Below are positions 43,087 through 54,979 of a DNA stretch of 64,000 nucleotides, piece after piece (the stretch's first letter is position 1; every line of letters starts with the position of its first letter). Origin of the DNA: Ophiura sarsii (lineage: Eukaryota; Echinodermata; Ophiuroidea; Amphilepidida; Ophiuridae); NCBI GenBank assembly GCA_035610835.1, contig CM069446.1, forward strand, positions 75,253,062 to 75,317,061. The letters are read 5' to 3'. The translations under genes were made by a program, and so were the position numbers. The notes under the pieces are model-generated. The model had not been told where the DNA came from, made no database searches, and saw only the letters and a list, made by a program, of their open reading frames with translations.

Positions 43087-43662
43087 CAGGGTGAGTCAAA
43101 AAGACTGCAATAGTGGAAAGAAGCCATTTTGTTTTCAAAACCAAAATTAATTTGAACCTTTTAATCAGTGCACCCATTTCACACGTTTGTCCATGAGATA
43201 CCCAAAATATGCATCAGATCGCAAAATGTGTCACTCAGTCAAATTTGGAAACTTAAGTTCATTTGTTATGTTATTGGAATTTGATGGCTTCCTTTCTTGT
43301 TTACATGTAACTTAGCATAATCAATTATAATCATACCTATGCTATGAAAGCGTATAATGTTCTAAATGTTAATAAAAAAGTGACATTTTCCTTTTTTTGT
43401 TGGCGGGATATTCAAATATGAAAATGCAATGTGTGCCATTTCAAATGAAAATCCCTGTGCTCGTGGACAAACAGGTATATTTGGTTGTGCAGCAAAGAGG
43501 GTCACTGCCAAAGACAAACGAAAATGCGATCGACTTCATTTTTTCACACAAAGTTAGGATTAAATACATCATTCTTGCAACGTTTAAAGAAATTTAAAAT
43601 TCATTTTGGTTTTGGAAACAAAATGGCTTCTTTCCACTATTGCAGTTTTTTGACTCACCCTG
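43087..43662. mobile_element. 576-bp TA-flanked MITE (CAGGGTGAGTC termini)
   Basis: CAGGGTGAGTCAAAAAGACT at the left is mirrored by GTTTTTTGACTCACCCTG at the right, each flanked by TA. The arms extend about 75 bp, through GTGGAAAGAAGCCATTTTGT. Frames at 43397-43688 are unrelated to any transposase. Confidence 0.85.
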
Positions 43663-43929
43663 TATCTTGCTATGATGGAACTAATTAAACTATATAGCTT
43701 ATAACTATATTCTAAATCTGTTTACAAGAACAATATTGCAATTTAAGGAATTTGTGTGCTACAAGTAAAGCAAATGTTTATATTTTAGTCTAATTGTCAC
43801 GATGGACCACAGTCATATGCATAACACCGTTTGAAAGGTAAGTTCTGTTTAGATGGAATGTTGGTTTGTATTTGTAAATGGTCATCCTTTATTACTTCAG
43901 TTTCCATAAAGGAGGTTTTGTTACATTGT

Positions 43930-45260
43930 AATAAAATGCCAGAACCGGTACTTTTAAACCACGTGGAATTGACACTAATGATCTTTACAAAATAGTTAAG
44001 GTTGAATTAAATTCTGCATACTTCAGCCCCCACCCCTCTCGGTACGGCACGGGGTCTACCATGTTCTAAAATGTCATTAGTAAAGATGCATCTTCACGTG
44101 GAATTGATACAATATGTCCTTTTTAGACATTTTGTGAACTTTTGGAATGTCGTCTACAGACGCATGCCGCGTGGAAAGTGTTAATGACACTAATGATCTT
44201 TACTAAATATCTAACGTTGAATTAAGTTCTGCATACTTTCGCCCCCCCCCCCCCCTCTCGGTACGACACGGGGTCTGAAATGTTCTAACATGTCATTAGT
44301 AAAGATACATCTCCACGTGGCATTGATACTACAATATGTCATTTTTTATAAATTTTGTGAACTTTTGAAATGTCGTCTACAGACGCATGCCGCGTGGAAA
44401 GTGTTAATGACACTAATGATCTTTACTAAATATTTAACGTTGAATTAAATTCTGCATACTTCAGCCCCCACCCCTCTCGGTACGGCACGGGGTCTACAAT
44501 GTTCTAAAATGTCATTAGTAAAGATGCATCTTCACGTGGAATTGATACAATATGTCCTTTTTAGACATTTTGTGAACTTTTGGAATGTCGTCTACAGACG
44601 CATGCCGCGTGGAAAGTGTTAATGACACTAATGATCTTTACTAAATATTTAACGTTGAATTAAGTTCTGCATACTTCCGCCTCTCCCCCCCCCCCTCCCT
44701 CTCGGTACGACACGGGGTCTGAAATGTTCTAACACGTCATTAGTAAAGATACATCTCCACGTGGAATTGATACTACAATATGTCATTTTTTAGAAATTTT
44801 GTGAACTTTTGAAATGTCGTCTACAGACGCATGCCGCGTGGAAAGTGTTAATGACACTAATGATCTTTACTAAATATTTAACGTTGAATTAAGTTCTGCA
44901 TACTTCCCCCCCCCCCTCTTATCCCCCCTCTCGGTACGGCACGGGGTCTACAATGTTCTAAAATGTCATTAGTACGTGGAATTGCTACAATATGTCATGT
45001 GTTTAGACATTTTGTGAACTTTTGGAATGTCGTCTACAGACGCATGCCGCGTGGAAAGTTTCAATCGGACACTAATGATCTTTACTGAATATTTAAGGTT
45101 GAATTAAGTTCTGCATACTCCCCCCTTCTCGGTACGGCACGGGGTCTAAAGTGTTCTAAAATGTCACTAAAGATATATCTCCGGTTCTATAAACCACGTG
45201 GAATTGACACAAATGATCTTTACCAAATAGTTAAGATATAATTCAGTTCTGCATACTCCC
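43930..45260. repeat. Alternating two-type satellite (about 215/226-bp units)
   Basis: Units contain GACACTAATGATCTTTACTA, a C-rich run, CTCTCGGTACGxCACGGGGT, and GTCGTCTACAGACGCATGCC-GCGTGG. The latter recurs at 44161, 44384, 44599, 44828 and 45041 (spacings 223, 215, 229, 213). Two types alternate: A (TACGGCACGG, TCTTCACGTGGAATTGATAC, TTTTTAGACATTTTG) and B (TACGACACGG, TCTCCACGTGG, TACTACAATATGTC). The GCCGCGTGGAAAGTGTTAA end of each unit is the right end of the CACGCGG MITE. Confidence 0.8.
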
Positions 45261-45399
45261 GTCTGCCTCTCCGTGCTCAGGCTCATGCCAGAACCGGTAC
45301 ACACAAACTTGATTCATCTAATTTAGAGCATTTTGATCCATATACAGCTTAACAACAAAATTGAATTGGATTTTGTTACTCAAAATTATTAATGCACTT

Positions 45400-45830
45400 A
45401 TCAATTGCATCCCCTGCCCCGGGAGACCCGGGTATAGCGGGGATTAGGGCCGGGACGTACAAATTGCCCATGTGACGTACGTCCCGGGTTTACGGTCCCC
45501 GCAGGGCCGGGCACCATTTCTTGTACACGTCCCCGCTACAGTCCGGCCCCTTGTCTGGGACACGGTGTACAGTCCCGGCCACCCATTTCCCAGGACAACG
45601 TATTCACCTGGCTACAGTCCCAAAGGTCGCTTACTTCTTTCTGCAACTATAACGGAATGCATTTCTATGTGTTCAATATGGCTTATTCCGCCTCGGCTAG
45701 CGGGGGCACAGTTTGTACGTCCGCGTACACTCCCCCGGCCGCATAGGCCTAGCCGGGCACCATTTTTTGTACACTCGTGTACGGTCCCCGCCATGCCTGG
45801 CTTGCAATTGCAATAATGGAAATATTTATG
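45400..45830. other. GC-rich island of unknown nature
   Basis: Locally GC-rich, with repeated GGCCGGGCACCAT, TTGTACAC and ACGGTCCCCGC words at about 45505 and 45750, so it contains an internal degenerate duplication. The 114-codon plus frame (45472-45816) shows the duplicated peptide RAPFxVH but no known domain. I do not call a gene. Confidence 0.4.
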
Positions 45831-46083
45831 CTTGACGTATTGAGATTGTTTTAATAATCATGTTTGGTGTTTAGACTAACCCTAACTAACATTATATGCT
45901 CTACATATTGTTAGGGTTTGGCAGATTTTTTGTGTCTTTAAGGCAAAATTGAAGGGTAGGATATTTAAAATTTGGGCTGGTAGTTCCCCCCCCCCCCCCC
46001 CCCCCCCCCGACAGAATTTGTTGTGTGCCCCCGCCTCCCTTTGTGCCCCGCCCCACTCTCTGGAGATAGTGCTTTAATGCGTC

Positions 46084-46334
46084 TTAACGCTTTCCACGCG
46101 GCTATTATTTTTATATACCATACACAAAACAGATTTTTCAGAAACCTTTCATAATTCTCAAAGTCTATCTCAAAGATTACTGACCAAACACTGGGCATGT
46201 TTGTACTTATATCAATGCATTTCTCATGGTGATTCCAAATATGGCAATGAAATACAGTAATTTTGACATTTTTGAAACATTTTTTGAAATTTTGGAATGT
46301 CGTCTGCAGCTGCCTGCCGCGTGGAAAGTGTTAA
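46084..46334. mobile_element. CACGCGG-terminus MITE, TTAA-type (copy 2, intact)
   Basis: TTAACGCTTTCCACGCGGC at the left and GCCGCGTGGAAAGTGTTAA at the right are inverted repeats including TTAA. The interior matches the copy at 19388 (TGGTGATTCCAAATA, ACATTTTTGAAACATTT, GTCGTCTGCAG). A C tract at 45987-46009 precedes it. Confidence 0.85.
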
Positions 46335-46439
46335 CGTTTTAAAAATAACATTTTCCCTTTTTTTTACTAAATAAATGCCATTTTTTTTGAAAAATGGATT
46401 AAAATCCTGCGGATTGGCCATTATTTGTTGACTGTGCTG

Positions 46440-46575
46440 CTTTTTGGACTGCGAAATTTTTGGACCGTGCGAAATTTGTGGACCTTATTTACGAAGGTTT
46501 TTGAAATCTTGCCTCCCCCCACCCCCCCCCCCCCCCCCCCCCCCCCCCCACCCCCTGAAAAAAATCCTAGCTACG
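46440..46575. repeat. C tract with TGCGAAATTT units (G-tract repeat family)
   Basis: GGACTGCGAAATTTTTGGAC and ACCGTGCGAAATTTGTGGAC are followed by a long C run (46515-46550) and TAGCTACGCCACTGAC. Same family as 9473-9620, in inverse order. Confidence 0.75.
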
Positions 46576-46778
46576 CCACTGACGTGTACGGTGTACCCCG
46601 GGCGGTGTACACACATTTATTGGAAAGCAGTAGGCCTTGACAACAATGAATGACTGGATTGAGGAGGAAAAAACACATTTCTTGAGACCTATTTTTTTCT
46701 TGAGAAAATCTGTTCTTTATCGAGAAAAACAGTTTTTAACCAGTATTTTTGCTATTCAGTTGGGACTGGTTTCGTATA

Positions 46779-49709
46779 TGGCTCATTCCATGAAGTTGGG
46801 GCATATTACGTGACATCCAAGTGAAATTTTCAAAATGGATATTTTCCAACTCTTTCTTCTTTTTTAGGTTCTACATTTACCAAAGTCCAATGTAGAACTT
46901 TTCTTTTTAATGTAACATTTGGTATAAAATAACCGCACATATGTTCAACAGTTGGATGACATTTCCAAAAATCCTGATGCTACATGGACACCATTTCCCA
47001 TTTCCATATCATTTTCTAATAAATTAGCTGAAGATGTGGGCCAAGTTTATATACCTCAATTAACTACTTCGAACCACAAATACATGAAAAGAAACCAGAT
47101 TTGTCTAGGTTGAACATAACTTAACGAACAAGACATCGTAGATTAACTGTTTTATGTAAAAACTCATTGAAAAGTGACTCTTTATTTTGCAATTTGTATA
47201 ATGAATTTAAATAAAGTACATATCAATATTTGTTTGATGTAAAGTACTCTATAAACCATGCACATTGATTACATTATAGTCATAAAGAAAGTATATGAAG
47301 TATTATTTACCTGTATAATGTTATAAAATGCACTACCGATGCTACATGGACACCGCGTCTTGTAACATTGTTAATAATAAGACTACTCATACTGTTACAA
47401 TTATTTGAGTGTGAATGGTTTGTCTACTTGTTCATCATATCAAGTAGATACATAGAGTGAATTGCTTGAAATTTATCTAAAGACTGTTCATGTAAAATTT
47501 ACCTTTTCTGTGTACTTAAGTATTACGATGCTACATGGACACCATGCCCTAAAATATTTGGAACAGCTTGAACAGGTGCATCTTTTTCAGATCAATAGAG
47601 AGGATGTACTATGATGTTAACTTTTTATGTTATAAGCACACGATAAAATTAATAACATGGATTGTAAAACTACAAATTACACAAAAAGATAACCTGCCAT
47701 GAAGCATAAAACATAATTACCTATGATATACATACACCATTTCTTACAATTACACAATAACAATACACCATTGATCAGAGAAACTTAAGATGTCCACTGA
47801 AACAAACTTCATGCAGTGTTGTTCTTAAAAGTACCCTTTGTGATCTTAGTCTCTTTGCTCGTTTCTGATTGAATCATCCTCTATTATTGATAAAGATGAT
47901 TGAAAAGTTTGATCACTTAAAAAGTCAGTTTGCAAAAAAAATCATTTAATTGCCATGATGGATTTCTTTGGAAAGGTACTAGTTTTTGAAAATGATGGGT
48001 TCCTTAATTGTGTTCATCTCCATAAATTCCAGGACGATAGAACTGTCTTCTGATTTAATGTCAAGAACCTGCAAAGCAAAACAAAATAAACCCTATGGCT
48101 TAGTATCTTCATGGAACATTGTGTTTTGATATTAGAGTAGATTATTTATTCATGTTGCACTTTTTGTGTTGCAGGAAAATATTTATATTAAAATCATGCT
48201 GGAGTATTTTATTTATTATTCATTTAACATGAAAAAGAATAGCAAAGGATAGAGAACTTAAATGATTTACAATTATTTGTTTTATTTATAGTAAATAAAA
48301 CTAAAATAAGGGAATGTTTATTGTGAATTCAGTGAAATGCTAATGGAAATGGTGTCCATGTAGCATTGTGTATTAATATATTTTATTAGATATACATCTC
48401 TCATAATATGCCTTTTTTTCTGTAAAGTGTAGTAAAATGTAGGCAATGTTTTGAATGTTTTGGGTGATGGATAATTTCGAATGGGGTAATTGTTTTAGTC
48501 TAATTAGGCAAATTTTATGAAATGCTATACATGGATATGGTGTCCATGTAGCATCGTATTGGTAAGCTATATTATTAGCATTAAAAGAGCAAAAACTAAT
48601 TCATTATTAACTTCAAAGTTTATTAATGATGTGATTCTACAAAAAAATTACAATTTCAACGAACTATAACGATACCCAATGCAAAATATTGCCCATGCTA
48701 TGCCCGATTCTACATGGACGCCAAATTATTATGGCGTCTGTGACTCAAAATCAATATCATAACATGAAAAGAAATTCTGATTCAGTGTTTCCCTTTCAAT
48801 AAAAATGCATTAATAAATACAGACATACAAGCAACATTAAGAAATAATTACAATCGCACTTACCATTCACAAAACTATCCAATGTTTACATTTTGATGCT
48901 ACATAAAAGTCCCGATGCTACCATTGGACACCAGCGACTAAAACCTTGATAAAACTAGCCCACATGTGGCAAATTCCAAAACAAACCTGATAGCTATTGA
49001 CCTCTATCCTTACAAAAGAAATATGGAATGTTTTATTTATCTCCAGGAGGGAATTCCCACAAATTGCATAGGATGTTTATCACGATGCTACATTTTATGG
49101 TAAGGACACCATGCGCACGGCACGGTATACTTTTTCATGAATATATGGAATGGTCTTCATGAAATTTATTCTCATTTGCAATAGTTTTCAATTGATATAT
49201 GCTCTTAATTTTGGAAAATAATTTAAAAATGTATGATAGAGAACTACCCCCATTCAGCAATGAAAACTCCCAATGCTACACGTGTATATTTTGTGGACAC
49301 CGTGTGTAGCATCGGAAAGGCAATTTTCATGTTGCTTGGGTGAAAAATCAGTCCAGCGTGACGAAAAGTTTTGGTCAGTAAACTATGAATACATGTATCT
49401 TTTATTAATCAAATCGATTTCCAAGCAATTCTATGATAGTTTTGCTTACATAAAACTCATATTAATTGTTGTGTTTTCCATGTCACGTTTTTTAGCAAAA
49501 ATAGTCGTGGACACCACCTCATTTTTAATTTTTTTTTTCTTCAAGGAAGGGTCAATTTTTTTTTTTTTCATGGCTCAATACTATTACCTAGTTCTGTTTT
49601 TGGACACTAAAAAAAATTGATATACACATAGAGTAAAACAGTTTATAAGCTGCCTAAAGTACCAAATTCTGCTATTTTAACAAATGCCCCAACTTCATGG
49701 AATGAGCCA
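46779..49709. mobile_element. 2.9-kb non-coding TIR element reiterating a GATGCTACATGGACACC motif
   Basis: TGGCTCATTCCATGAAGTTG at 46779 and a few more bases (26 bp) are perfectly mirrored at 49684-49709, with TA on both outer sides. Internally the word GATGCTACATGGACACC or close variants occurs at 46976, 47338, 47527, 48351 (inverted), 48539 (inverted), 48706, 48914, 49084, 49272 and partially at 48894 and 49506. The last few copies carry insertions splitting GATGCTACA from GGACACC. No reading frame of transposase type is present; the 115-codon frame at 49273-49620 is low-complexity. Confidence 0.75.
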
Positions 49710-50019
49710 TATTGTATTATTTTTTTGCCAATCAATAAAAATACCAGTTAAGTTTCGAATTTCTAAGACTATTCTTATAGGCTTTCAAATATTTGCTGTG
49801 CTAACATACATTGTATATAAGCCTACTTAGATACGGCATATGAGTGCCCCCGGCTGTGCTAACCCGGCCAAAATGGTGATAGCTTCTCGTGCGTGACAAT
49901 GTTCATAATTGTAAGTACTTTACAAATATTTAATTAAGTTTCGCTCGTCATAGATTCTGCTAGAATCATGCTTAAAGGCCATCATCAATTGTTATTATTT
50001 ACTTTACAAATAGATACAT

Positions 50020-50680
50020 TCAGTGTTGCTTTACCCATGCGCCCAACTGTACACCAACTTGGCGAATTCCGGGCCGGGGCGAATTCGGCCGATAAAATAA
50101 AATAACAATATAGTAAAATAATATAAAATCATAAAATATGGAAACAATATACAGAAGTATACAGATATATAAATGTTAATAACAATCATAAATATCGAAA
50201 TTAATGTTTCAAGAACGCATGCAGACCGGGATGCAGACCGCTTTTCCTCACTGTTGTTGGGCGCGTTTTGTGTATGGGTCAATTTGTTGGCTCGAGTATC
50301 AGACTATAATTGACTACAATCGATACAATCAGTGTTGCTATACCCATGCGCCCAACTGTACGCTAAACTTGGCAAATTCGACTATAAAATACAATTATGA
50401 AAAATAAAATAAAATGATAAATAAAAATATGCAATCAATATACAGAAGTATAAATAGCAATAGTAAAGAATCATACGGATCTAAATTAAATATGATAGCT
50501 GTACGTGCAGCGTCTCAGGTGCAGCCCATCTGCCTATGCATGTTTCAAGAACGCATGTATACCCCGGATGTATACACCCCCCCCCCCCTCCCCCCCCCGC
50601 CCCCCCCCCCCCCCCCCCCCCCAATACCACCACCGCTTTCCCGCGGTGTTGGGCGCATTTCGTGATATGTAGTCAATTCG
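50020..50680. repeat. Tandem duplication of about 310 bp
   Basis: CAGTGTTGCTTTACCCATGC with GCCCAACTGTAC, CAATATACAGAAGTATA, GTTTCAAGAACGCATG and a TTGGGCGCxTTT end occur at 50020-50275 and again, diverged, at 50330-50670. The second copy is interrupted by a C tract (50578-50622). Confidence 0.7.
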
Positions 50681-50811
50681 GTAAGCCATACCGATTCGTC
50701 AGCTAGATTTACCCGTCAATTGATGAGCCAATAAACCACTCAAGTGCGTATTTGGGCTAACACGCCGCTATTGTCTTCAACTTCAAGCGTTATATTTGTA
50801 TGGCTTCTAAA

Positions 50812-50896
50812 CATTCCGTCGCTGTTCTGACATACCGGCACATCTCTTTACTTATTTCTGTTGTAATGTGCCGGTATATCAGCAGAACAGCGACGA
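50812..50896. mobile_element. 80-bp hairpin element (copy 2, inverted, at the gap edge)
   Basis: CGTCGCTGTTCTGACATACC and GGCACATC are mirrored (two differences) by ATGTGCCGGTATATCAGCAG and AACAGCGACG. The loop is the reverse complement of the loop in the copy at 29729. The N run begins 5 bp after the hairpin. Confidence 0.75.
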
Positions 50897-50900
50897 TTCC

Positions 50901-51000
50901 NNNNNNNNNNNNNNNNNNNNNNNNNNNNNNNNNNNNNNNNNNNNNNNNNNNNNNNNNNNNNNNNNNNNNNNNNNNNNNNNNNNNNNNNNNNNNNNNNNNN
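50901..51000. other. Assembly gap of 100 N
   Basis: Exactly 100 unresolved bases, the usual placeholder for a gap of unknown size. It begins next to a strong hairpin, a plausible cause of the break. Confidence 0.95.
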
Positions 51001-51645
51001 TGACAACACGGAAACTAGGCAGTATTTTCTTTACAAACACATTTCCATATTATTTAACATGTAAAAAGGATATACATGTCTCATGAAACCCATGTTTTAT
51101 ACAGTTTTCGTGGTTAACGTGTAAATAGCAGTATACTAATGGTGTACAAAGCAAGCGAAATTTTCGACTGCACATTTATTAGATAAATCGGTATGAACCT
51201 AGCTAAATGGTTACATGGTTGTGTTATTCAGATGCCCATAATTTTGTCTATATCTTTAATGATTTTACTTACTTCATATAATCATCATTTAGTACTTATA
51301 ATAAACCAACTTGATATTTAGCCAGCTTTTCATGTTACAGGGGAAGTTAGTCAATATGACAATGATGACCCAACGGTTAATATACACAAAAAGCAGTAGA
51401 TAAAATACATAAATCATGATATTTCGTCATAGCAAATACCTTTACAGACACCATTCAAAATATAATAAAGATGTAATTCATAATACCGAGGTTTTAAACC
51501 ATTCTAAAGCAATTTCATGTCATATGTAATCCTTCAATAGCAGAAATAGTGGTATTACTATTAGACCCGAAATGCCCCAAAATGTCTAAGAACTAGAAAG
51601 AATGTGAATTATTTCATATTCTATTCACATTTCGATACCGAGTCA
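51001..51645. other. No recognisable gene
   Basis: AT-rich; no sustained frame and no repeat boundary seen. Confidence 0.4.
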
Positions 51646-52060
51646 CAGTAGCGTAGCCAGTGGGGGGGGGGGGGGGGGCAGACTGCCCCCCGGACACCTA
51701 AAATGGGGACGGAGAAGCTGAAAAATGGGGACGAGAAATTGTTCATGTAGTACATTTACTGTGCGATTTTCTATGACTGTGCGATTTTGTTTGGACTGTG
51801 TGAAATTTTTGGCTAAAATGGGACGGAGAAGCGGAAAAATTGGGACGAGAAATTGTTGATGTAGTACATTTACTGTGCGATTTTTTTTGGACTGCGAAAT
51901 TTTTTGGACTGTGCGAATTTTTTTGCTAAAATGGGGACGGAGAAGCGGAAAAATGGGGACGAAAAATTGTTGATGTAGTACATTTACTGTGCGATTTTTT
52001 TCGACTGTGCGATTTTTTTTGGACTGTGCGAATTTTTTTGACCTCACCCCACTATGCGCC
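51646..52060. repeat. G-tract family copy with three internal tandem units
   Basis: AGTAGCGTAGCCAGTGGGG starts the copy. A G run (51661-51678) is followed by three units of about 125 bp, each with TGGGGACGGAGAAGCGGAAA, ATTGTTGATGTAGTACATTT and ACTGTGCGATTTTTTTTGG. Same family as 9473, 46440 and 54595. Frames across it are repetitive. Confidence 0.8.
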
Positions 52061-52368
52061 ATTTTACGGTCATTTCAACCACAACCTATGGTTTTAATCA
52101 TATTTCGGAAAGTCCCTAAGCACACTACAATATAGCACCCATCAAATGCAATATGCACCTAGACGACTTTACTGCATGTATATATTTACTGTTGCATATC
52201 TGCCAATCATATAAAGTACATTAAACATGATCTAAACCCATCATATATCGCCAATACTATCTGTGAATTTTCAATCAGTCACTCAAGGAGTTGGCTTCAA
52301 AGATCTGGAGAGAATCACATGTGTAAATACAGTTCCAAATGTTTTGGATTGCAGAAGGTAAGGATATA

Positions 52369-52979
52369 AAGGGTTCAACAAAAGAAAGTATACCACTTTG
52401 TTTATGTCATTTTGAGTAACTTTCAATTTGTTTTTGTTCAAACAGGCTAGATAGACATTTAGATGAATCTTTTAGGCATAATTTGATACCATATTTTCCC
52501 CCTAACAACAAAGATAAACCATGATTAGCACCATTTAAAGGAAAATAACCCATTTTCAAAAGTCGCATTTCCAATACACAGCACGAGAAGATTTGGTTAA
52601 TCTGTCCATGTTCTCCCCATCCATTAACATTCCTTTACATTCAAACCCTTCACCCATGCATCAGTTTACATTTGAATTAGCCCGCGCATTGAGGGATATG
52701 CGTGGTGATCAGTACGGGATAAATACGGCATAGTGTGTGTTAACAATTGGCCCTTTATTCTCGTGCTGTGTATTGGAAATGCGACTTTTGAAAATGGGAT
52801 ATTTTCCTTTAAATGGTGCTAATCATGGTTTATCTTTTGTTTTTAGGGGGCAGATTTGGTATCAAATTATGCCTAAATAATTCATCTAAATGCCTATCTA
52901 GCCTGTTTGAACAAAAACAAATTGAAAGTTACTCAAAATGACATAAACAAAGTGGTATACTTTCTTTTGTTGAACCCTT
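52369..52979. mobile_element. 611-bp TA-flanked element with arms of about 225 bp
   Basis: AAGGGTTCAACAAAAGAAAG at the left is mirrored at the right, with TA on both sides (52367-52368, 52980-52981). The arms stay similar to the inner words GCATTTCCAATACACAGCAC/GTGCTGTGTATTGGAAATGC. The unique centre is about 170 bp. Non-coding fold-back type. Confidence 0.85.
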
Positions 52980-52981
52980 TA

Positions 52982-54594
52982 TGTCAAGTATCAACAAAAG
53001 TCGTACTGTTCAAAAGAAAGCAGCTTGCCCATACAATTACAAAACCCTTCATTTCGGACCACTTGCCCCACGGTCCAGTTGCCCCATATTCCCCTAGTGC
53101 ATTTGTACAAAATGTTATACGAATGGCAAGATAAATGAGAAAGAGTAGATAAGAACAAGCACAAAGAAGTGTGTTTTTGAGCTCTCATGGTACGCGATAC
53201 AGGAATTACCACAAAAATCATATTTAGAAGGAGTCATCCTTAGGATGGGGACAGAAAGTGAAACATGCAAAATACCCTATGATGAATAATACCAACTGAT
53301 GACAAATATCACTAAGTATGATTTGTTGTACTAGATTTACATTTTTTATACACGGGGTTAATTAGGGCCAAATCAGGGTTTTATATGGGCTTGCCCTTAT
53401 GCAGCCCTATGTCACTCATACCTGTCCATTGTTGAGATTTGGTTCAGTATAGCGCACTCTATAAAACCTTCACCCGGAAGTTACAGCGTAAACTGTCAAT
53501 CATTATCATGACTATTCATGATCTCACAAGATGTGATCGTCGCGATCCGGCGTCATTCCCAATTGATCTGATTACAATATTCATAAAATGCAAATGACGC
53601 CACGCCCCTACTGTGTCACTGTCAGACGAAGCCATCCACAATTTAAAATTCGTATTTTGTTCTACGTAAATTAATTTCAAATAACCAATTCTGAATGTTT
53701 CGTGTCATATAAAAACTAAATTCTGCCATCATTAAAGCAAATCAGTTCTACTCTAAATCACAATCAGCTTTTTTTACCATTGGTGTACTATTATTGTGCC
53801 ACAAATCATGTTTTCAGCCGATAAAATTAAAGGTATAGGGGTATAATATTAAAATTGTAATTCACCTCCTGTAGCCTATTGTAATTATAAAAAGATCTAT
53901 CTGGAATGGAGTACCTGTAGCGCTAAAAGTAGACGATAATATTTTAAAATGTGGTATTTATAATCATTTTAAAATTTTAAACATATTCCGCAAAAATGAC
54001 CCCACCCTTAAATTTTGGACTCCCTAAATTGTATTTTGGAAGAAAATCACATTGCATAACAAATGTGTATATCTTTTTGATAACTTCTACCTTATGACGG
54101 CTTATTATGAGCCTATGGCGAACTTGCCCCGGCTTATGGACGAACCTGCCCCAGGGGTGGGGCAAGTGCACCATTTTGAGACACTGTCTTTATCCTTTAC
54201 TCACCACTTTACAGTAAGGCCTAGGGTATTGAAATTGTGGTCGTATGTAGCCAAGATATCAATCTTTCATGTAATGTCAATTGGTCTAATTTAATCTTTA
54301 AAATTGACGTCTCTAGCCTATTTCAAATGAAAATAGGGCGAACACTCCCCGCTCTCCCCTACTTGATGAATCTTTGATGCTGACGAGGTTTGAAAAATCT
54401 GACACCCCCGGGGCTTGTATTTTATGTCCATTGAGTTTAAGCCCCTTTTTAAGCCCATAAACCCAAAATTGCATACAATTGCTCATTTTTACATAATGTT
54501 CGTAGTGCAATCTTGAAGTCGAGAGTCAAATTATTTTTGAATTAAGTTTAAATATTTTTGAGTATTGTGAAGATAAAATATTACCTAACTCCCT
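52982..54594. other. Intergenic, no supported gene
   Basis: Short frames only. A denser patch at 53450-53640 has a TATAAAA word, ATGCAAAT octamer and CCACGCCCC box and could be regulatory, but no gene can be tied to it. The duplicated words ACTTGCCCCACGG (53065) and ACTTGCCCCGGC (54123) are coincidental as far as I can tell. Confidence 0.35.
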
Positions 54595-54975
54595 CTCAGT
54601 GGCGTGCGCAAAGGGGGTGGGGGCTAGGCCCCCACTATTGAAATAGTCGGGGGAAACTTACTGTCAGTCGGGGGAAACTATTGCCAGTCGGGGGCTGGGC
54701 CGTCGCTAGAGGTTTTTTTTGTGTGGGGAGGGGGTGTAATCCAAATAGACAAGTAGTCGGCAAATTTGTACATGAAAGTTGACAAATTTATGCACCAAGT
54801 TGGTAAAAAAAGGAAATTTTATAGAGAAAACTGATGAAAACTCTCATAATTGTCCATTAGTTGTTGACTATGCTGTCTTTTTTACTGTGCGAATTTGTGA
54901 CATGTGCGATTTATTTTGCTGTGCGAAATTTTGTGACCGTGCGAAATTTTTTGAACCTACCTTTTGTCTTTTCGC
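54595..54975. repeat. G-tract family copy with GTGCGAAATTT units
   Basis: AGTGGCGTGCGCAAAGGGGG begins the copy. Repeated AGTCGGGGGAAACT units and then GTGCGAAATTTTGTGACC and GTGCGAAATTTTTTGAACC follow. Same family as 9473 and 51646. Confidence 0.7.
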
Positions 54976-54979
54976 TTCA

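Noticed and set aside
45472..45816. 114-codon plus frame in a GC-rich island
   Set aside because: It has an internal DNA-level duplication but no domain, splice context or supporting signal.
49273..49620. 115-codon plus frame inside the 2.9-kb TIR element
   Set aside because: Phe-rich low complexity, no transposase features, and it starts inside a copy of the reiterated motif.
53450..53640. Promoter-like patch with TATAAAA, ATGCAAAT and CCACGCCCC words
   Set aside because: No gene can be attached to it, and such words are expected by chance at this density.
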